NCBI GenBank assembly: GCA_934481355.1 | Contig: CAKSPH010000014.1 | Coordinates: forward strand, 1 to 60,747 | Source of the DNA: an uncultured Oscillospiraceae bacterium | GTDB lineage: Bacteria > Bacillota > Clostridia > Oscillospirales > Ruminococcaceae | Direction: 5' to 3' | DNA: 60,747 bases | In this document: positions 44,717-53,448 of the stretch, piece by piece | How the letters are laid out: every line of letters begins with the position of its first letter | How positions within the stretch are numbered: the first letter of the stretch is position 1 | Notes under the pieces: model-generated | Databases searched by the model: none | What the model was told of the DNA's origin: nothing | Seen by the model: only the letters and a program-made list of their open reading frames with translations | Made by a program: the position numbers and the translations under genes

Positions 44717-45391
44717 TCATTTCTGCCGCAGGACTGCCTCGGCTATCGCAATATCCTGCGGGCGGGTTATTTTCATGTTGCAGGCGGTCACTGGAGTGAT
44801 GTGAACCTGCTCTCCGCAAAGCTCCAGCAGGGCGCTGTCGTCCGTGAGGGATTCCGCGCGGCTTCCCAGCCGTTCAAGGCAGGAGAGGTACAGTTCTTTC
44901 CGGAATGCCTGCGGGGTCTGGGCGGCGTAAAGCGCGCTTCTGTCCGGTGTGGAGCCCACAAATCCGCCGGAGCACTGCTTTATTGTATCCGTCACGGGAG
45001 CGGCGGCGATCGCTCCGCCGGATTCCACCGCGTCAGAGAGCACCCGGTCGATATCCCCGGTTGGGATAAGCGGGCGGGCTCCGTCGTGAATCGCTATATA
45101 TCCGCACTCCGGAGAGACCTGCTCCAGCGCCCTTTTCACAGACAGCGCCCGGGTGGAGCCTCCGGCGGTGACGGCGCGCAGCTTGTCCACGCCGTATTCC
45201 TGGCAAAGACTGCGGTAGCGCTCTTCCTGCCCGGCGGGTACCGCGAGGATTATCTCCGATACCATTGCGGAGCGCTGGAATGCAAGCGCGCTTCTTATCA
45301 CAACGGGAACTCCGTCAAGGAGAGTGAGCTGCTTGTTTATGCCGTTCATTCTGGAGGCGCTGCCTCCAGCGAGTATCAAAGCGGAAAACAT
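44717..45391 (-). CDS. ispD: 2-C-methyl-D-erythritol 4-phosphate cytidylyltransferase
   Basis: A 224-residue enzyme of the non-mevalonate isoprenoid pathway that joins CTP and methylerythritol phosphate. Motifs: nucleotide loop 'LILAGGSASRMNGINKQL' (about 5-22), 'AGGSTRALSVKRAL', 'IHDGARPLI', 'VTDTIK' and 'QTPQAFRKEL' with 'DDSALLE'. The length is standard. It starts 10 bases after pheA. No other isoprenoid gene is near. Confidence 0.95.
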   Translation of the reverse strand: MFSALILAGGSASRMNGINKQLTLLDGVPVVIRSALAFQRSAMVSEIILAVPAGQEERYRSLCQEYGVDKLRAVTAGGSTRALSVKRALEQVSPECGYIAIHDGARPLIPTGDIDRVLSDAVESGGAIAAAPVTDTIKQCSGGFVGSTPDRSALYAAQTPQAFRKELYLSCLERLGSRAESLTDDSALLELCGEQVHITPVTACNMKITRPQDIAIAEAVLRQK

Positions 45392-45401
45392 AAGCCCTCC
45401 G

Positions 45402-46535
45402 TCAGTTTATCGCAAGGAAGTTTCCGTGCAGGCGGAAATATCCGTATTCCTCGGCGAAGTTGTTCAGCAGGCGGAGAACTACGGGCTGGCCGATGTTCCC
45501 GCGGAATTCGAGGTAGAACATTACCTCGTTCTCATCGCGGCGGAACTCCAGCGGGAGCGGCTTGCTGGTTATCTTGGTGAGATCGAGCTCGTTAACTGCG
45601 AATTTGGTAAGCATACGGTAGAGCGAACCGGAAATGTGCGGCAGCGAAACGGAAACGGAAATAGTATCCGCGCCGTCGTATACCTCAATATTCTTTGAGA
45701 TGCAGATGAACCTTGTCGCGTTGTTCGGGTCGGCGGCTATCGCAGGGTTCACGATGTCCAGGCCGTGGAGCTCCGCGCACTCCCGGGAGCAGATACAGCC
45801 AAGCTCGTTGCTGCGGTTTTCCGCCACCATCTGCGCCGCCATGGCGTTGTTTGCGTAGGGGATAACGGTCAGCTCCGGGCGGGAGGCTGTGTATTCACCG
45901 CACTGGCGTATAGCCTGTTCGTGCCCGAAGAGTATTTTTATGTCACGCTCCCTTACGCCGTGTTTTGCGGCGAGAACGTGGGTGCAGGGGACCGTCACGG
46001 TGCGGTTGATGTAGACGCCGTGCTTTTCAAGCAGCTCCATGTTGGCGGTGACTTCGCCGGCGGTGCTGTTTTCCATCGGAACAACGCCGTAGTCGGCTTC
46101 GCCGCGCTCCACAGCCTCGAATACCTCGGCGAAGCTGGCATGGAAAGTTATCCTGCCGTCGCTGAAAAGCTTCTGCGCCGCCGCGTGGCCGTAGGCTCCG
46201 GCTATGCCCTGAACTGCGACATTGGGGTCGCGCTTTATCTCTGAAACGTGGGGTATCGGCACGGCGGGAGTTATCGTGTTGTTCTGACCGCACTTCGATA
46301 TGTCCATTATGTTGGTGAACAGGAACTCTGCGGAGCTTTTCAGCTCCTCCGGGGAGCGGTCGCGCACGGAGGCGATTATCGCCTTTTCGCGCTCGCTCTG
46401 GAACACGACCATGTTGTGCTCCGCCTTGTACTGAGCAACCTTGCAGGTCAGCCCCATACGCTTCTTGAACAGCTCAAGAAGCTGATCGTCTATTACGTCT
46501 ATATTCTTTCTTATCTCTCCAAGATCCAGCTCCAT
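45402..46535 (-). CDS. pheA: Bifunctional chorismate mutase / prephenate dehydratase
   Basis: A 377-residue enzyme that takes chorismate to phenylpyruvate. The AroQ chorismate mutase domain is residues 1-85 ('IRKNIDVIDDQLLELFKKRM'). The prephenate dehydratase domain (about 105-290) has 'VAVQGIAGAYGHAAAQKLF', 'VPMENSTAGEV' and 'NATRFICIS'. The C-terminal ACT domain (about 300-375) would sense phenylalanine; the usual ESRP motif reads 'TSKPLPLEFR', which may weaken this control. It lies between the pseudokinase and ispD in one operon. Confidence 0.95.
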   Translation of the reverse strand: MELDLGEIRKNIDVIDDQLLELFKKRMGLTCKVAQYKAEHNMVVFQSEREKAIIASVRDRSPEELKSSAEFLFTNIMDISKCGQNNTITPAVPIPHVSEIKRDPNVAVQGIAGAYGHAAAQKLFSDGRITFHASFAEVFEAVERGEADYGVVPMENSTAGEVTANMELLEKHGVYINRTVTVPCTHVLAAKHGVRERDIKILFGHEQAIRQCGEYTASRPELTVIPYANNAMAAQMVAENRSNELGCICSRECAELHGLDIVNPAIAADPNNATRFICISKNIEVYDGADTISVSVSLPHISGSLYRMLTKFAVNELDLTKITSKPLPLEFRRDENEVMFYLEFRGNIGQPVVLRLLNNFAEEYGYFRLHGNFLAIN

Positions 46536-46553
46536 GCAGTTTGCTCCTCCGCG

Positions 46554-48290
46554 TTATTCTACGATTATCTCGTCTGTTACGGGGATACCCTCGCTGGTTC
46601 CCCACGGCTCAACGGTGCCGTCGTTACCCTCGGCTGTGGGAGGGTAGTTCTCGGCGCAGTATACCACGACTTCCTGACCGTTCTCAACGTCAACAAGGTC
46701 GCCTATCTCAACGCTGCATTTGAATACCTGTCCGTCCTCGGCGGCGTTGGAGCGCTCCGTCTTTACGGAGTACTTGATGTTGAGCTTGTTCAGGTCGCTG
46801 ATGTACTTGTCCGGGGTCTTTCCGGTGTAGTCGGGCAGGGCTACCTTGCTGGGTCCCTTGCTTACCTTGACCGCTACGGTCATTCCGGAGGTGACCTCTC
46901 TTCCGGCTTTGATACTCTGGTCGAACATCATGCCGCTGGCGTATCTGTCGGAATACTCATATGTAGGCACGAACGTGAACGTGCCGCTGTATCTCTCGAC
47001 CTCATAGTCGTAGCTTCTCTCGGAGAAATCCGGCATGAGGAACGTTTCAGCCTCGGGCTCCTGCGGCTGGCTCTGTTGGGACGTGGTATCGGCGGGCTGG
47101 GTCTGCTCCGGCTCGGATGTCGGCGCTTCCGCCGTGACCTCCGAGGTCTCCGGCTGGCTGGAGCTGTTTGCTCCGGAGAATGTTCCGTTAAGCGTCAGCA
47201 CGAATGTCACAACGAACGCTGCGACAACTATTCCGGCGATGACGAGTACGGAAATTGTCTTGGCGCGCTCCTTGCGCTGCTTCTGCTCGCGGCGGGTGAG
47301 CTTCTGCTTTTCGGCGGGGATGGTGCTTTCCGCAGGACGCGGCTGGCTGAAGAGCCGGTCAACAAACTCGGTCACGGTGCGGATACGTTCGTCCGGGGAT
47401 AGCTTCAGACCCTCCATTATCACGGCTGAGATATTCGCAGGGACGTTGCGGTTTATCATCATGGGTTCCATCAGGCTGCCGCCGCTGCGGGCTATCGCCT
47501 CGGTGGGGGTGCAGCCTGTCAGGCAGCGGTAGAGCACTGCGGCAACCCCGTAAACGTCGGTCCATGTGCCGTTTATCTCGTTCATATACTGCTCGGGAGC
47601 GGCGAATCCTGCGAACATCTCGCAGGGTATCTCGGTGCCGGTGGTTCGGGCGGCGCAGATGGCAAATCCGGTGAGCTTCAGCTCCATCTTGTCGGTGACG
47701 AAGATAGTGGAGGGCGAGATCCCGCGATGGATTATGTTTGCGGAGTGCACAAGGCTCAGCGTTGTAAAGAAAGGCGAAAAGAGTTCCTTTGCCTGTTCCC
47801 ACGGGATTTCACCGGAGGAATTCGCAAGGTATGTTTTCAGAGAAATGCCGTTGATGTATTCAAATACGGCATAGGCTGTGCTGTTCTCGTAAAATACGTC
47901 CAGAACTGTCTGGATATGGGATATGCCGCGCAGCTTCATCAGGGTGCGGTTCAGGTCGATGAATTCGGACAGATATGTCTTGTACAGCGCCGCCGCGGAG
48001 GGGTCAACGGTGACCTCGGTCTCGCCCTTTTTGCGGGAGCAGAGGGTATCCGGCATGAATTCCTTTATCGTGACCTTGGCGCCTGCCGCCGTGTCGTAGC
48101 CGATATATACCGCGCCCTCGCCGTTGTAGCTTATCACCTTGCCGACGATGTAGCGTTCCGCCAGAAATGTCTTGGGGGTGAGGTATGTGGGGATGCAGGG
48201 CGTGCTGTCGCTGTATCCGCACAGCCTGCATGGCCCTTCGTAGGTCTTGTCGTTCATGCAGCCCATGCACAGTGATGTTTCTTTGATCAT
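46554..48290 (-). CDS. PASTA-domain membrane pseudokinase
   Basis: A 578-residue protein built like the PknB/PrkC cell-wall-sensing kinases: an N-terminal zinc-ribbon-like part (Cys 8, 11, 21, 24), a kinase fold (about 43-318), a membrane helix (345-367), a Glu/Pro/Gln linker and two PASTA repeats (about 415-560) outside. The Gly-rich loop 'SYNGEGAVYIGY' and ATP lysine K76 are kept, but the catalytic HRD reads HRG (188-190), the following Asn is Thr ('ISPSTIF'), and DFG reads TGF (207-209). APE (231-233) is intact. So it should bind, but probably not transfer, phosphate. First gene of the long minus-strand operon. Confidence 0.88.
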   Translation of the reverse strand: MIKETSLCMGCMNDKTYEGPCRLCGYSDSTPCIPTYLTPKTFLAERYIVGKVISYNGEGAVYIGYDTAAGAKVTIKEFMPDTLCSRKKGETEVTVDPSAAALYKTYLSEFIDLNRTLMKLRGISHIQTVLDVFYENSTAYAVFEYINGISLKTYLANSSGEIPWEQAKELFSPFFTTLSLVHSANIIHRGISPSTIFVTDKMELKLTGFAICAARTTGTEIPCEMFAGFAAPEQYMNEINGTWTDVYGVAAVLYRCLTGCTPTEAIARSGGSLMEPMMINRNVPANISAVIMEGLKLSPDERIRTVTEFVDRLFSQPRPAESTIPAEKQKLTRREQKQRKERAKTISVLVIAGIVVAAFVVTFVLTLNGTFSGANSSSQPETSEVTAEAPTSEPEQTQPADTTSQQSQPQEPEAETFLMPDFSERSYDYEVERYSGTFTFVPTYEYSDRYASGMMFDQSIKAGREVTSGMTVAVKVSKGPSKVALPDYTGKTPDKYISDLNKLNIKYSVKTERSNAAEDGQVFKCSVEIGDLVDVENGQEVVVYCAENYPPTAEGNDGTVEPWGTSEGIPVTDEIIVE

Positions 48291-48348
48291 TGGCTGTTCT
48301 CCTAATTGTTCTTTGTATGTGTATGATTACACAGATCTTCACTATAAT

Positions 48349-48377
48349 AATATACTCCAAACTGGGGGGATTGTCAA
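48349..48377 (-). promoter_or_regulatory. Sigma-A promoter of the minus-strand operon
   Basis: On the minus strand TTGACA (48377-48372) and TATATT (48354-48349) stand 17 bases apart, about 55 bases before the pseudokinase start. Confidence 0.85.
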
Positions 48378-48523
48378 CTGTTTTGCAGTTTTTGTAACGC
48401 TTTCGGGGTAAATTGTATCCGTTTTGTAATAATTTGCCGTCATAATGCCGGAATACTGCCCGGATCTTCCGGTCTGGTCGTGCAATATGCCGACTGCTGT
48501 TTTTACATTTCATCGAAAAAACA

Positions 48524-48552
48524 TTGAATTTTCAGCGCAGATGTGATATACT
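48524..48552 (+). promoter_or_regulatory. Extended -10 promoter of the 48593 gene
   Basis: TTGAAT (48524-48529) and TATACT (48547-48552), spacer 17, with TGTGA before the -10. It faces away from the minus-strand promoter at 48349-48377; the gap between contains no gene. Confidence 0.75.
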
Positions 48553-48592
48553 ATGAATATACGAATTACGATCTCCCACGAAAGGACAGGAT

Positions 48593-49321
48593 ATGTTCAA
48601 GAGCAAAAGACAGAAGGAAATACTGGAATCCACAGAGTCAAAGCTGGCCCGTATGTTCGAGGAATTCAACGCCGAGAACAACCCGTCCGACGACGGCAGG
48701 CTGGTCTGCGAGACAGAATGCACCATGGCAAGGATACGCTCCTTTTCGGACTTCATGTACCTTATGAAAGTGAGACCGCTCCAGACCGCGTGCTACTACG
48801 CGGCGGCGGTGCTGTTCCTGCTCATGGCGGCGGCTATATGGTGCAGCGAGTGGGTGCTCACTGCGATATTCGGTGTGCTGTTCCTGATATGCGCTACGCT
48901 CCCGCACAATATGCGCATACAGTATTTCAACCGCCGCGCAGACAAGCTGGAGGGCAGCTTCGGCAGGGTGATAAGCGCGGATTTTTCCGGCGATAAGGAG
49001 ATAGTACTCAAGATAAGCTCGCCGGACAATGCAGAGTCGGACGGCTATCGTCCCCCGGAGCGTGAGGAGATGTCCGCACGGGCTTCCGGGGCGGCGCATG
49101 ACGTCAATGCAAAGACGGTAACGCTCCCTTATGAAAATGTGGCTTCTGCTTATGAGTGCAGCCACAGCTTCTATATTTTCCCTGCGGAAAAGTCCGCCGA
49201 TATCCCGGATACCATAATCTGCGACAAGACGCAGTTCCTCTGCGGAACGCCCATGCAGCTCCGCGACAGGCTTGCAAGAGGAATAGGCAGGCGATTTAAA
49301 ATCAAGACAAAAAAGGCATGA
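48593..49321 (+). CDS. Membrane protein of unknown function
   Basis: A 242-residue protein I do not recognise. A charged N-terminal segment (1-62) precedes two membrane helices at about 68-84 and 88-103, so both ends are probably cytoplasmic. The C-terminal 130 residues include 'LEGSFGRVISADFSGDKEIV' and end in a basic 'RRFKIKTKKA'; such a layout is seen in small membrane proteins with a PH-like domain. GAAAGGA precedes the ATG. It stands alone between its own promoter and the PilZ promoter. Confidence 0.7.
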   Translation: MFKSKRQKEILESTESKLARMFEEFNAENNPSDDGRLVCETECTMARIRSFSDFMYLMKVRPLQTACYYAAAVLFLLMAAAIWCSEWVLTAIFGVLFLICATLPHNMRIQYFNRRADKLEGSFGRVISADFSGDKEIVLKISSPDNAESDGYRPPEREEMSARASGAAHDVNAKTVTLPYENVASAYECSHSFYIFPAEKSADIPDTIICDKTQFLCGTPMQLRDRLARGIGRRFKIKTKKA

Positions 49322-49396
49322 AATAACAGCGGTTTGTTATGTTATCCAAAAAAACAAAAAAAATTTGTTCAATTATTAGAAAATTCACATTATGCC

Positions 49397-49426
49397 TTGA
49401 TTTATTTGCGTCGTTTATTGTATAAT
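49397..49426 (+). promoter_or_regulatory. Promoter of the PilZ/diguanylate cyclase operon
   Basis: TTGATT (49397-49402) and TATAAT (49421-49426), spacer 18. The leader of about 130 bases was searched for a c-di-GMP riboswitch; none of the conserved riboswitch strings is seen. Confidence 0.6.
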
Positions 49427-49562
49427 ATAAACAAGAGTATTCTGACGTATTCTGTTTAATTGGTTTGAGTAAACGTTTTATCAGCGGATCTTTATTGCGG
49501 CTTTTGCCGTTCAGCATGATTCTCTGTGCCAGAATATCAAGAATCAAAGAGGATTGGTGCTA

Positions 49563-50231
49563 TTGCTTTTTGGAAATAAAATTGTGAAATTGGACATTCT
49601 CGCCCAGGACGGTTCACAGGTTCTGTCCTCGGAGAGAGGTTTTGTTTTCCCGAACAACATAGACAGCGGCGATGAGAGCATTCTCATCATAAAGGGCAAG
49701 GGAATGCCAGAGCTTGACCGCGGGACCAGGGTAACGGTGATCGCATATTCAAAGGCGGGCGAACGTATAAAGTACGCCGGGGATATCGTGATGTCGCATG
49801 ACCGCCAGATGAACGTAACGCTCTTAAAGGCGGGCTCGGGCGGCGTTCTTGAGGAGCGCAGGAGATATTTCAAGATAAAGGTCGAGCTTTCGGGCAGGGC
49901 GCTTTTTGTCGTGCGCGATGAGGAAGCCATAAGATTTGAGGTACCGCCGGAAATATCCATTCAGGATATAAATGTCGGCGGAATATTCATGGAGTGCGGG
50001 TTCGGCTTTGCAGTTGACGACTGCGTGTGCGTTGAAATCGAACTGATGGACGAATACAAGCTGAACACCATGGCGCGTATACTCAGGGTGCAGAAGAATG
50101 GCAACGAGATACTCGGCTACGGCTGCGCATTCGAGAACCTTACCGCCGCACAGGAGGACGCCATCGGCAGGTACATAAATCAGCAGCAGCTTCTCCAGCG
50201 CGCCAAAATGAACGATGACGACGATATGTAA
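49563..50231 (+). CDS. PilZ-domain c-di-GMP receptor (YcgR/YpfA-like)
   Basis: A two-domain protein of about 222 residues. The N-terminal half resembles the YcgR-N beta barrel. The C-terminal PilZ domain begins with the arginine-rich c-di-GMP clamp 'EERRRYFKIKV' (about 97-107) and continues with 'DINVGGIFM', where the usual D-x-S-x-x-G has Asn in place of Ser. Homologues such as YpfA/DgrA brake the flagellar motor when c-di-GMP is high. Start choices are TTG 49554, GTG 49557 and TTG 49563; spacing from AAGAGG (49547-49552) favours one of the last two. The cyclase follows 28 bases later. Confidence 0.88.
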   Translation: MLFGNKIVKLDILAQDGSQVLSSERGFVFPNNIDSGDESILIIKGKGMPELDRGTRVTVIAYSKAGERIKYAGDIVMSHDRQMNVTLLKAGSGGVLEERRRYFKIKVELSGRALFVVRDEEAIRFEVPPEISIQDINVGGIFMECGFGFAVDDCVCVEIELMDEYKLNTMARILRVQKNGNEILGYGCAFENLTAAQEDAIGRYINQQQLLQRAKMNDDDDM

Positions 50232-50259
50232 ATAAATTAATTCAGGGGGATAAGACAGT

Positions 50260-52293
50260 ATGGGCAACTTCAGGCTAAAGATCGTGCTAACAGTGATCAT
50301 GCTGGTATTTTCTATCATACCGGCAGTGATTGTCGGAACGATCGGAACATTTTCCATCATGGACTATGAAAGATCTGTCAAGGAGAACACGCTCCAGCGT
50401 GTGTCAGAGTCCAAGTCCGCGGCTGTAAAGCAGCTTTTCAACGGCTATCTCACAGTGGTCAGGGCGGCTGCAAAGAGCGAGACTGCCATTGATTCCGCTT
50501 ACGGAATGGGCAGCGCCTCCGGAATGCTTGCTGCAACAGTAAGCGCAAACCCGGACTTCCTTGATATGATGATACTTGACGCCAGCGGCACAGTTATTGA
50601 AGCGGTCAACGGCACTGCGGGCGGAGTTTTTGAGAACCTCCCGATGAACGATCAGGGCGTCATAAATATGCCCTCCGTTTCCGAGATGCTCACATGGACT
50701 AACTACGGCGACGCGATTTTCGTTGCTGACGCTATTCCCTCCGAGACTGCTACCGGCGAAGCCGGCTACGTTGCGGCCATCGTTTCAGCAGGCGAGGGAA
50801 GCGGTCTTATGAACACCCTCAACGGAAGATTCGACGGTCTTTCCGGCGGTCATTTCATGCTGGTTGACAAGAACGGTGTTGCAATCAACTTTACCGGAAA
50901 CGGTCAGATCAGCAGGGACTTCAGCGGCAATGCACTCAACACGAGTATGTCGCAGTTCTTCGACACCAGCAACAGCGGTTACAGCGACCTTAAGAACAGC
51001 ACCGACATCAAGTCCGTAAGCGAAACCGCCGGCGGATATACATATTACCTCGGTCTTATCGACAAGAGCATAATGAACTGGAGATGGGCCGGCGTTGCTG
51101 AAAACGGCGCATTCAGCAGCTTCTCCATGACCACAAACCTCCTCGGGTGGGTAGTCGTTGCGGCTGGCGCGGTCGTATTCTCGGTGTGCTCGCTGGTCGT
51201 TATCGGCAGATTCCTCGGCAATATGAACGGAATGCTCAAGACCATGACGGAGATCTCCGACGCAGAGGGCGCTACGGATATCCGCTTCAAGATCACCAAC
51301 AGAAAGAGCGAGCTCGGTCAGATCCAGACCTCCTTCAACGACCTGCTGGACGAGGTGTTCCTCAGCGAGGAGCGCCACCGTACCATTGCGGAGCTGTCTG
51401 ACAATATGCTTTTCGAGTGGGATTTCCACAAGGAAAGAATGTACGCTTCTCCTAATATGCTTGCAAAGTTCGACATCAATACTGAGGAAGCCACCCTTTC
51501 AAACGGCAAGTTCATCGACTCCCTGATGGAGCAGGAGGACGCCGAAAAGTACAAGCGCGACATCAATCAGCTTCTTAAGAACAAGAACGGTTACAGCGCT
51601 GAGTATCAGCTCCGCACCAAGAGCGGCGCAGTCATCTGGGTATCCCTCCGTGCGAACTGCGTGACAGACCGCCTCGGCGAACCGCTGAGAGTTATCGGCG
51701 TCATGACTGATATCGATAACGAAAAGAAGCTGGAGCTCCAGCTCTCCGAGCGTGCAAGCTATGACTTCCTGTCACAGCTCTACAACAGAAACACATTCAT
51801 CAGGAATCTCACTGCCGAGGTTGAGCGCCGCGGTACAAAGCGCGTTGCGGTTCTCTTCATTGATGTTGACGACTTCAAGTTCATTAACGACCGCTACGGT
51901 CACACAGTCGGCGATGAGGTAATCAGATTCGTGGCTGACACGATCCGCAAGAAGGTTGACGACAGGGGCGGCTTCGCAGGACGCTTCGGTGGCGATGAAT
52001 TCGTACTCTGCTTCACAAATCAGGAGGATATCGACAATATCGAGAACATCTCCATGGACATCATCAACGAACTGTATGCCGGCTATGACGCCGCTGACGG
52101 CTCGATGCACATTGACGTTAAGGCAAGTATCGGTGTTGCATTCTGCCCCGACCACACCGAGGACGTCAACGAGCTGCTTTCTTTCGCGGACACTGCAATG
52201 TACTTCGTAAAGAAGAACGGCAAGACAAACTACCATATCTACATTCCGGAGGACAGCGCAACGGATGAGTACATAGATCCCGAGGGATTCTGA
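50260..52293 (+). CDS. Diguanylate cyclase with extracellular sensor, PAS and GGDEF
   Basis: A 677-residue sensor that should make c-di-GMP. Membrane helix 1 (about 7-30), an extracellular Cache-like sensor (about 40-285), membrane helix 2 (about 293-316), HAMP, a PAS domain (about 372-495, with 'MLFEWDFHKERMYASPNM'), then the GGDEF domain (about 505-665). The active motif is intact as RFGGDEF (GGDEF at 577-581), and 'FKFINDRYGHTVGDEV' is present. The inhibitory RxxD site that normally lies just before is missing ('DRGGFAG' instead), so product feedback may be absent. It shares an operon with PilZ. Confidence 0.93.
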   Translation: MGNFRLKIVLTVIMLVFSIIPAVIVGTIGTFSIMDYERSVKENTLQRVSESKSAAVKQLFNGYLTVVRAAAKSETAIDSAYGMGSASGMLAATVSANPDFLDMMILDASGTVIEAVNGTAGGVFENLPMNDQGVINMPSVSEMLTWTNYGDAIFVADAIPSETATGEAGYVAAIVSAGEGSGLMNTLNGRFDGLSGGHFMLVDKNGVAINFTGNGQISRDFSGNALNTSMSQFFDTSNSGYSDLKNSTDIKSVSETAGGYTYYLGLIDKSIMNWRWAGVAENGAFSSFSMTTNLLGWVVVAAGAVVFSVCSLVVIGRFLGNMNGMLKTMTEISDAEGATDIRFKITNRKSELGQIQTSFNDLLDEVFLSEERHRTIAELSDNMLFEWDFHKERMYASPNMLAKFDINTEEATLSNGKFIDSLMEQEDAEKYKRDINQLLKNKNGYSAEYQLRTKSGAVIWVSLRANCVTDRLGEPLRVIGVMTDIDNEKKLELQLSERASYDFLSQLYNRNTFIRNLTAEVERRGTKRVAVLFIDVDDFKFINDRYGHTVGDEVIRFVADTIRKKVDDRGGFAGRFGGDEFVLCFTNQEDIDNIENISMDIINELYAGYDAADGSMHIDVKASIGVAFCPDHTEDVNELLSFADTAMYFVKKNGKTNYHIYIPEDSATDEYIDPEGF

Positions 52294-52407
52294 TCGGCTC
52301 ACAAATAAATAACGAGGGCGGACATACTTGTGCGCCCTTGTGATGTTCTAAACATAGAAAACGGAGCGTGGCTCCGGTGTAAAACAAGACCTTGGAGGTA
52401 ATACATA

Positions 52408-53187
52408 TTGGCAAAGGTAATTGCATTCACTAACCAGAAAGGCGGCGTAGGAAAGACCACTACCTGCAGCGCCGTATGCGGGGGGCTTGCCAGCCTTGGC
52501 AGGAAGGTACTCGCCATCGACCTCGATCCGCAGGGAAATCTCAGCTTTTCCCTTGGCGTGGAGTCCGAGGGCACTTACACCATCTATGACGTTTTCAAGG
52601 AGAGCTGCGACATTGCAGAAGCTGTTCAGCACGGCGAGATCTGCGATGTGATCTCTTCGAATATCCTGCTTTCCGGCGTTGAGCTGGAGCTCACCGGAGT
52701 CGGCAGAGAATATATCCTTCGGGAGCAGCTTGCAACCATAAAGGATAACTACGACTACATCATTCTTGACACGCCTCCGGCTCTGTCGGTGCTCACGATA
52801 AACGCATACACTGCTGCGGACGAGCTCATTATTCCCATGCTGTGCGAGATACTCAGCCTTCAGGGAATTGCGCAGCTCAAGCAGACTATATTTGCAGTAC
52901 AGAAATACTACAACAAGACCCTTGAAGTCGGGGGTATCCTGTTCAATAAGTACAATCCCAGACTTTTGCTGACAAGAGATGTCGAGGACCTGGCAAATGT
53001 TATTGCAGATCAGCTTGAAACAAAGATATTCAACAGCAGGATAAGCGCAAGCGTCTGCATCGCGGAGGCTCCCGCGCACGGAGAGAGCGTGCTGACCTAC
53101 GCCCCGAGGTCGAAGGTGGCGGGCGAGTACAGGAACTTTATCACTGAGCTCACAGGGGAGCAGTTTCCGGAGCCCGTTAAGAAATAA
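52408..53187 (+). CDS. Orphan ParA/Soj-family ATPase
   Basis: A 259-residue Walker ATPase of the ParA/MinD superfamily. Deviant Walker A is 'NQKGGVGKTTT' (about 9-19), Walker A' 'LAIDLDPQGNLSFSLG' (about 34-49) and Walker B 'YIILDTPPALS'. The sequence start is Soj-like, yet no parB/Spo0J gene follows and no parS-like site is seen, so it is probably not the main chromosome partition gene. It follows PilZ and the cyclase by 114 bases without a clear terminator and may position some cell-pole or motility component. The start is TTG at 52408 after GGAGG (52394-52398). Confidence 0.9.
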   Translation: MAKVIAFTNQKGGVGKTTTCSAVCGGLASLGRKVLAIDLDPQGNLSFSLGVESEGTYTIYDVFKESCDIAEAVQHGEICDVISSNILLSGVELELTGVGREYILREQLATIKDNYDYIILDTPPALSVLTINAYTAADELIIPMLCEILSLQGIAQLKQTIFAVQKYYNKTLEVGGILFNKYNPRLLLTRDVEDLANVIADQLETKIFNSRISASVCIAEAPAHGESVLTYAPRSKVAGEYRNFITELTGEQFPEPVKK

Positions 53188-53274
53188 CCCGGCGAATACA
53201 TGACGATTAAGCCGGATTGCTGGATCAGCCGTGATTCATGGCTGGCGGCAGAAAATGCAGTTTCCGTTTATAGA

Positions 53275-53308
53275 CAGCCGACGGCGAAAGCTCCGGCTGT
53301 TTTGTTTT
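53275..53308 (+). terminator. Terminator after the ParA gene
   Basis: CAGCCG (53275-53280) pairs with CGGCTG (53294-53299) with a GAAA-capped inner stem, followed by TTTTGTTTT. Confidence 0.8.
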
Positions 53309-53330
53309 CCGATTCAATTACCATTGTGTA

Positions 53331-53384
53331 AATGCAACAAAGATTATATTTTTTGTTGCATTATTTTCGAAGTTATGGTATAAT
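53331..53384 (+). promoter_or_regulatory. Promoter with overlapping 11-bp palindromic operator
   Basis: TTGCAT (53356-53361) and TATAAT (53379-53384), spacer 17, with TGG before the -10. AATGCAACAAA (53331-53341) and TTTGTTGCATT (53352-53362) form a perfect 11-bp inverted repeat whose right arm covers the -35. A repressor bound here would block RNA polymerase. It controls the repeat-protein gene at 53449. Confidence 0.7.
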
Positions 53385-53405
53385 AGTATGAGTGATAATA
53401 AGTGC

Positions 53406-53428
53406 AAAGCCGAGGTGAAGGCTTTTTT
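53406..53428 (+). terminator. Attenuator-like hairpin in the leader of the repeat-protein gene
   Basis: AAAGCC (53406-53411) pairs with GGCTTT (53420-53425), and T's run on to 53428. It lies between the promoter and the start codon, where it could cause partial early termination. The stem is only 6 bp, so the effect is uncertain. Confidence 0.4.
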
Positions 53429-53448
53429 CAGAGCAGGGGGGTGGCTCC

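Noticed and set aside
44636..47402. Long plus-strand frames opposite ispD and the pseudokinase
   Set aside because: Both lie wholly over well-supported minus-strand genes and show no known domains.
49427..49560. c-di-GMP riboswitch before the PilZ gene
   Set aside because: The context invited it, but none of the conserved class I or II strings is present and no strong fold is evident.
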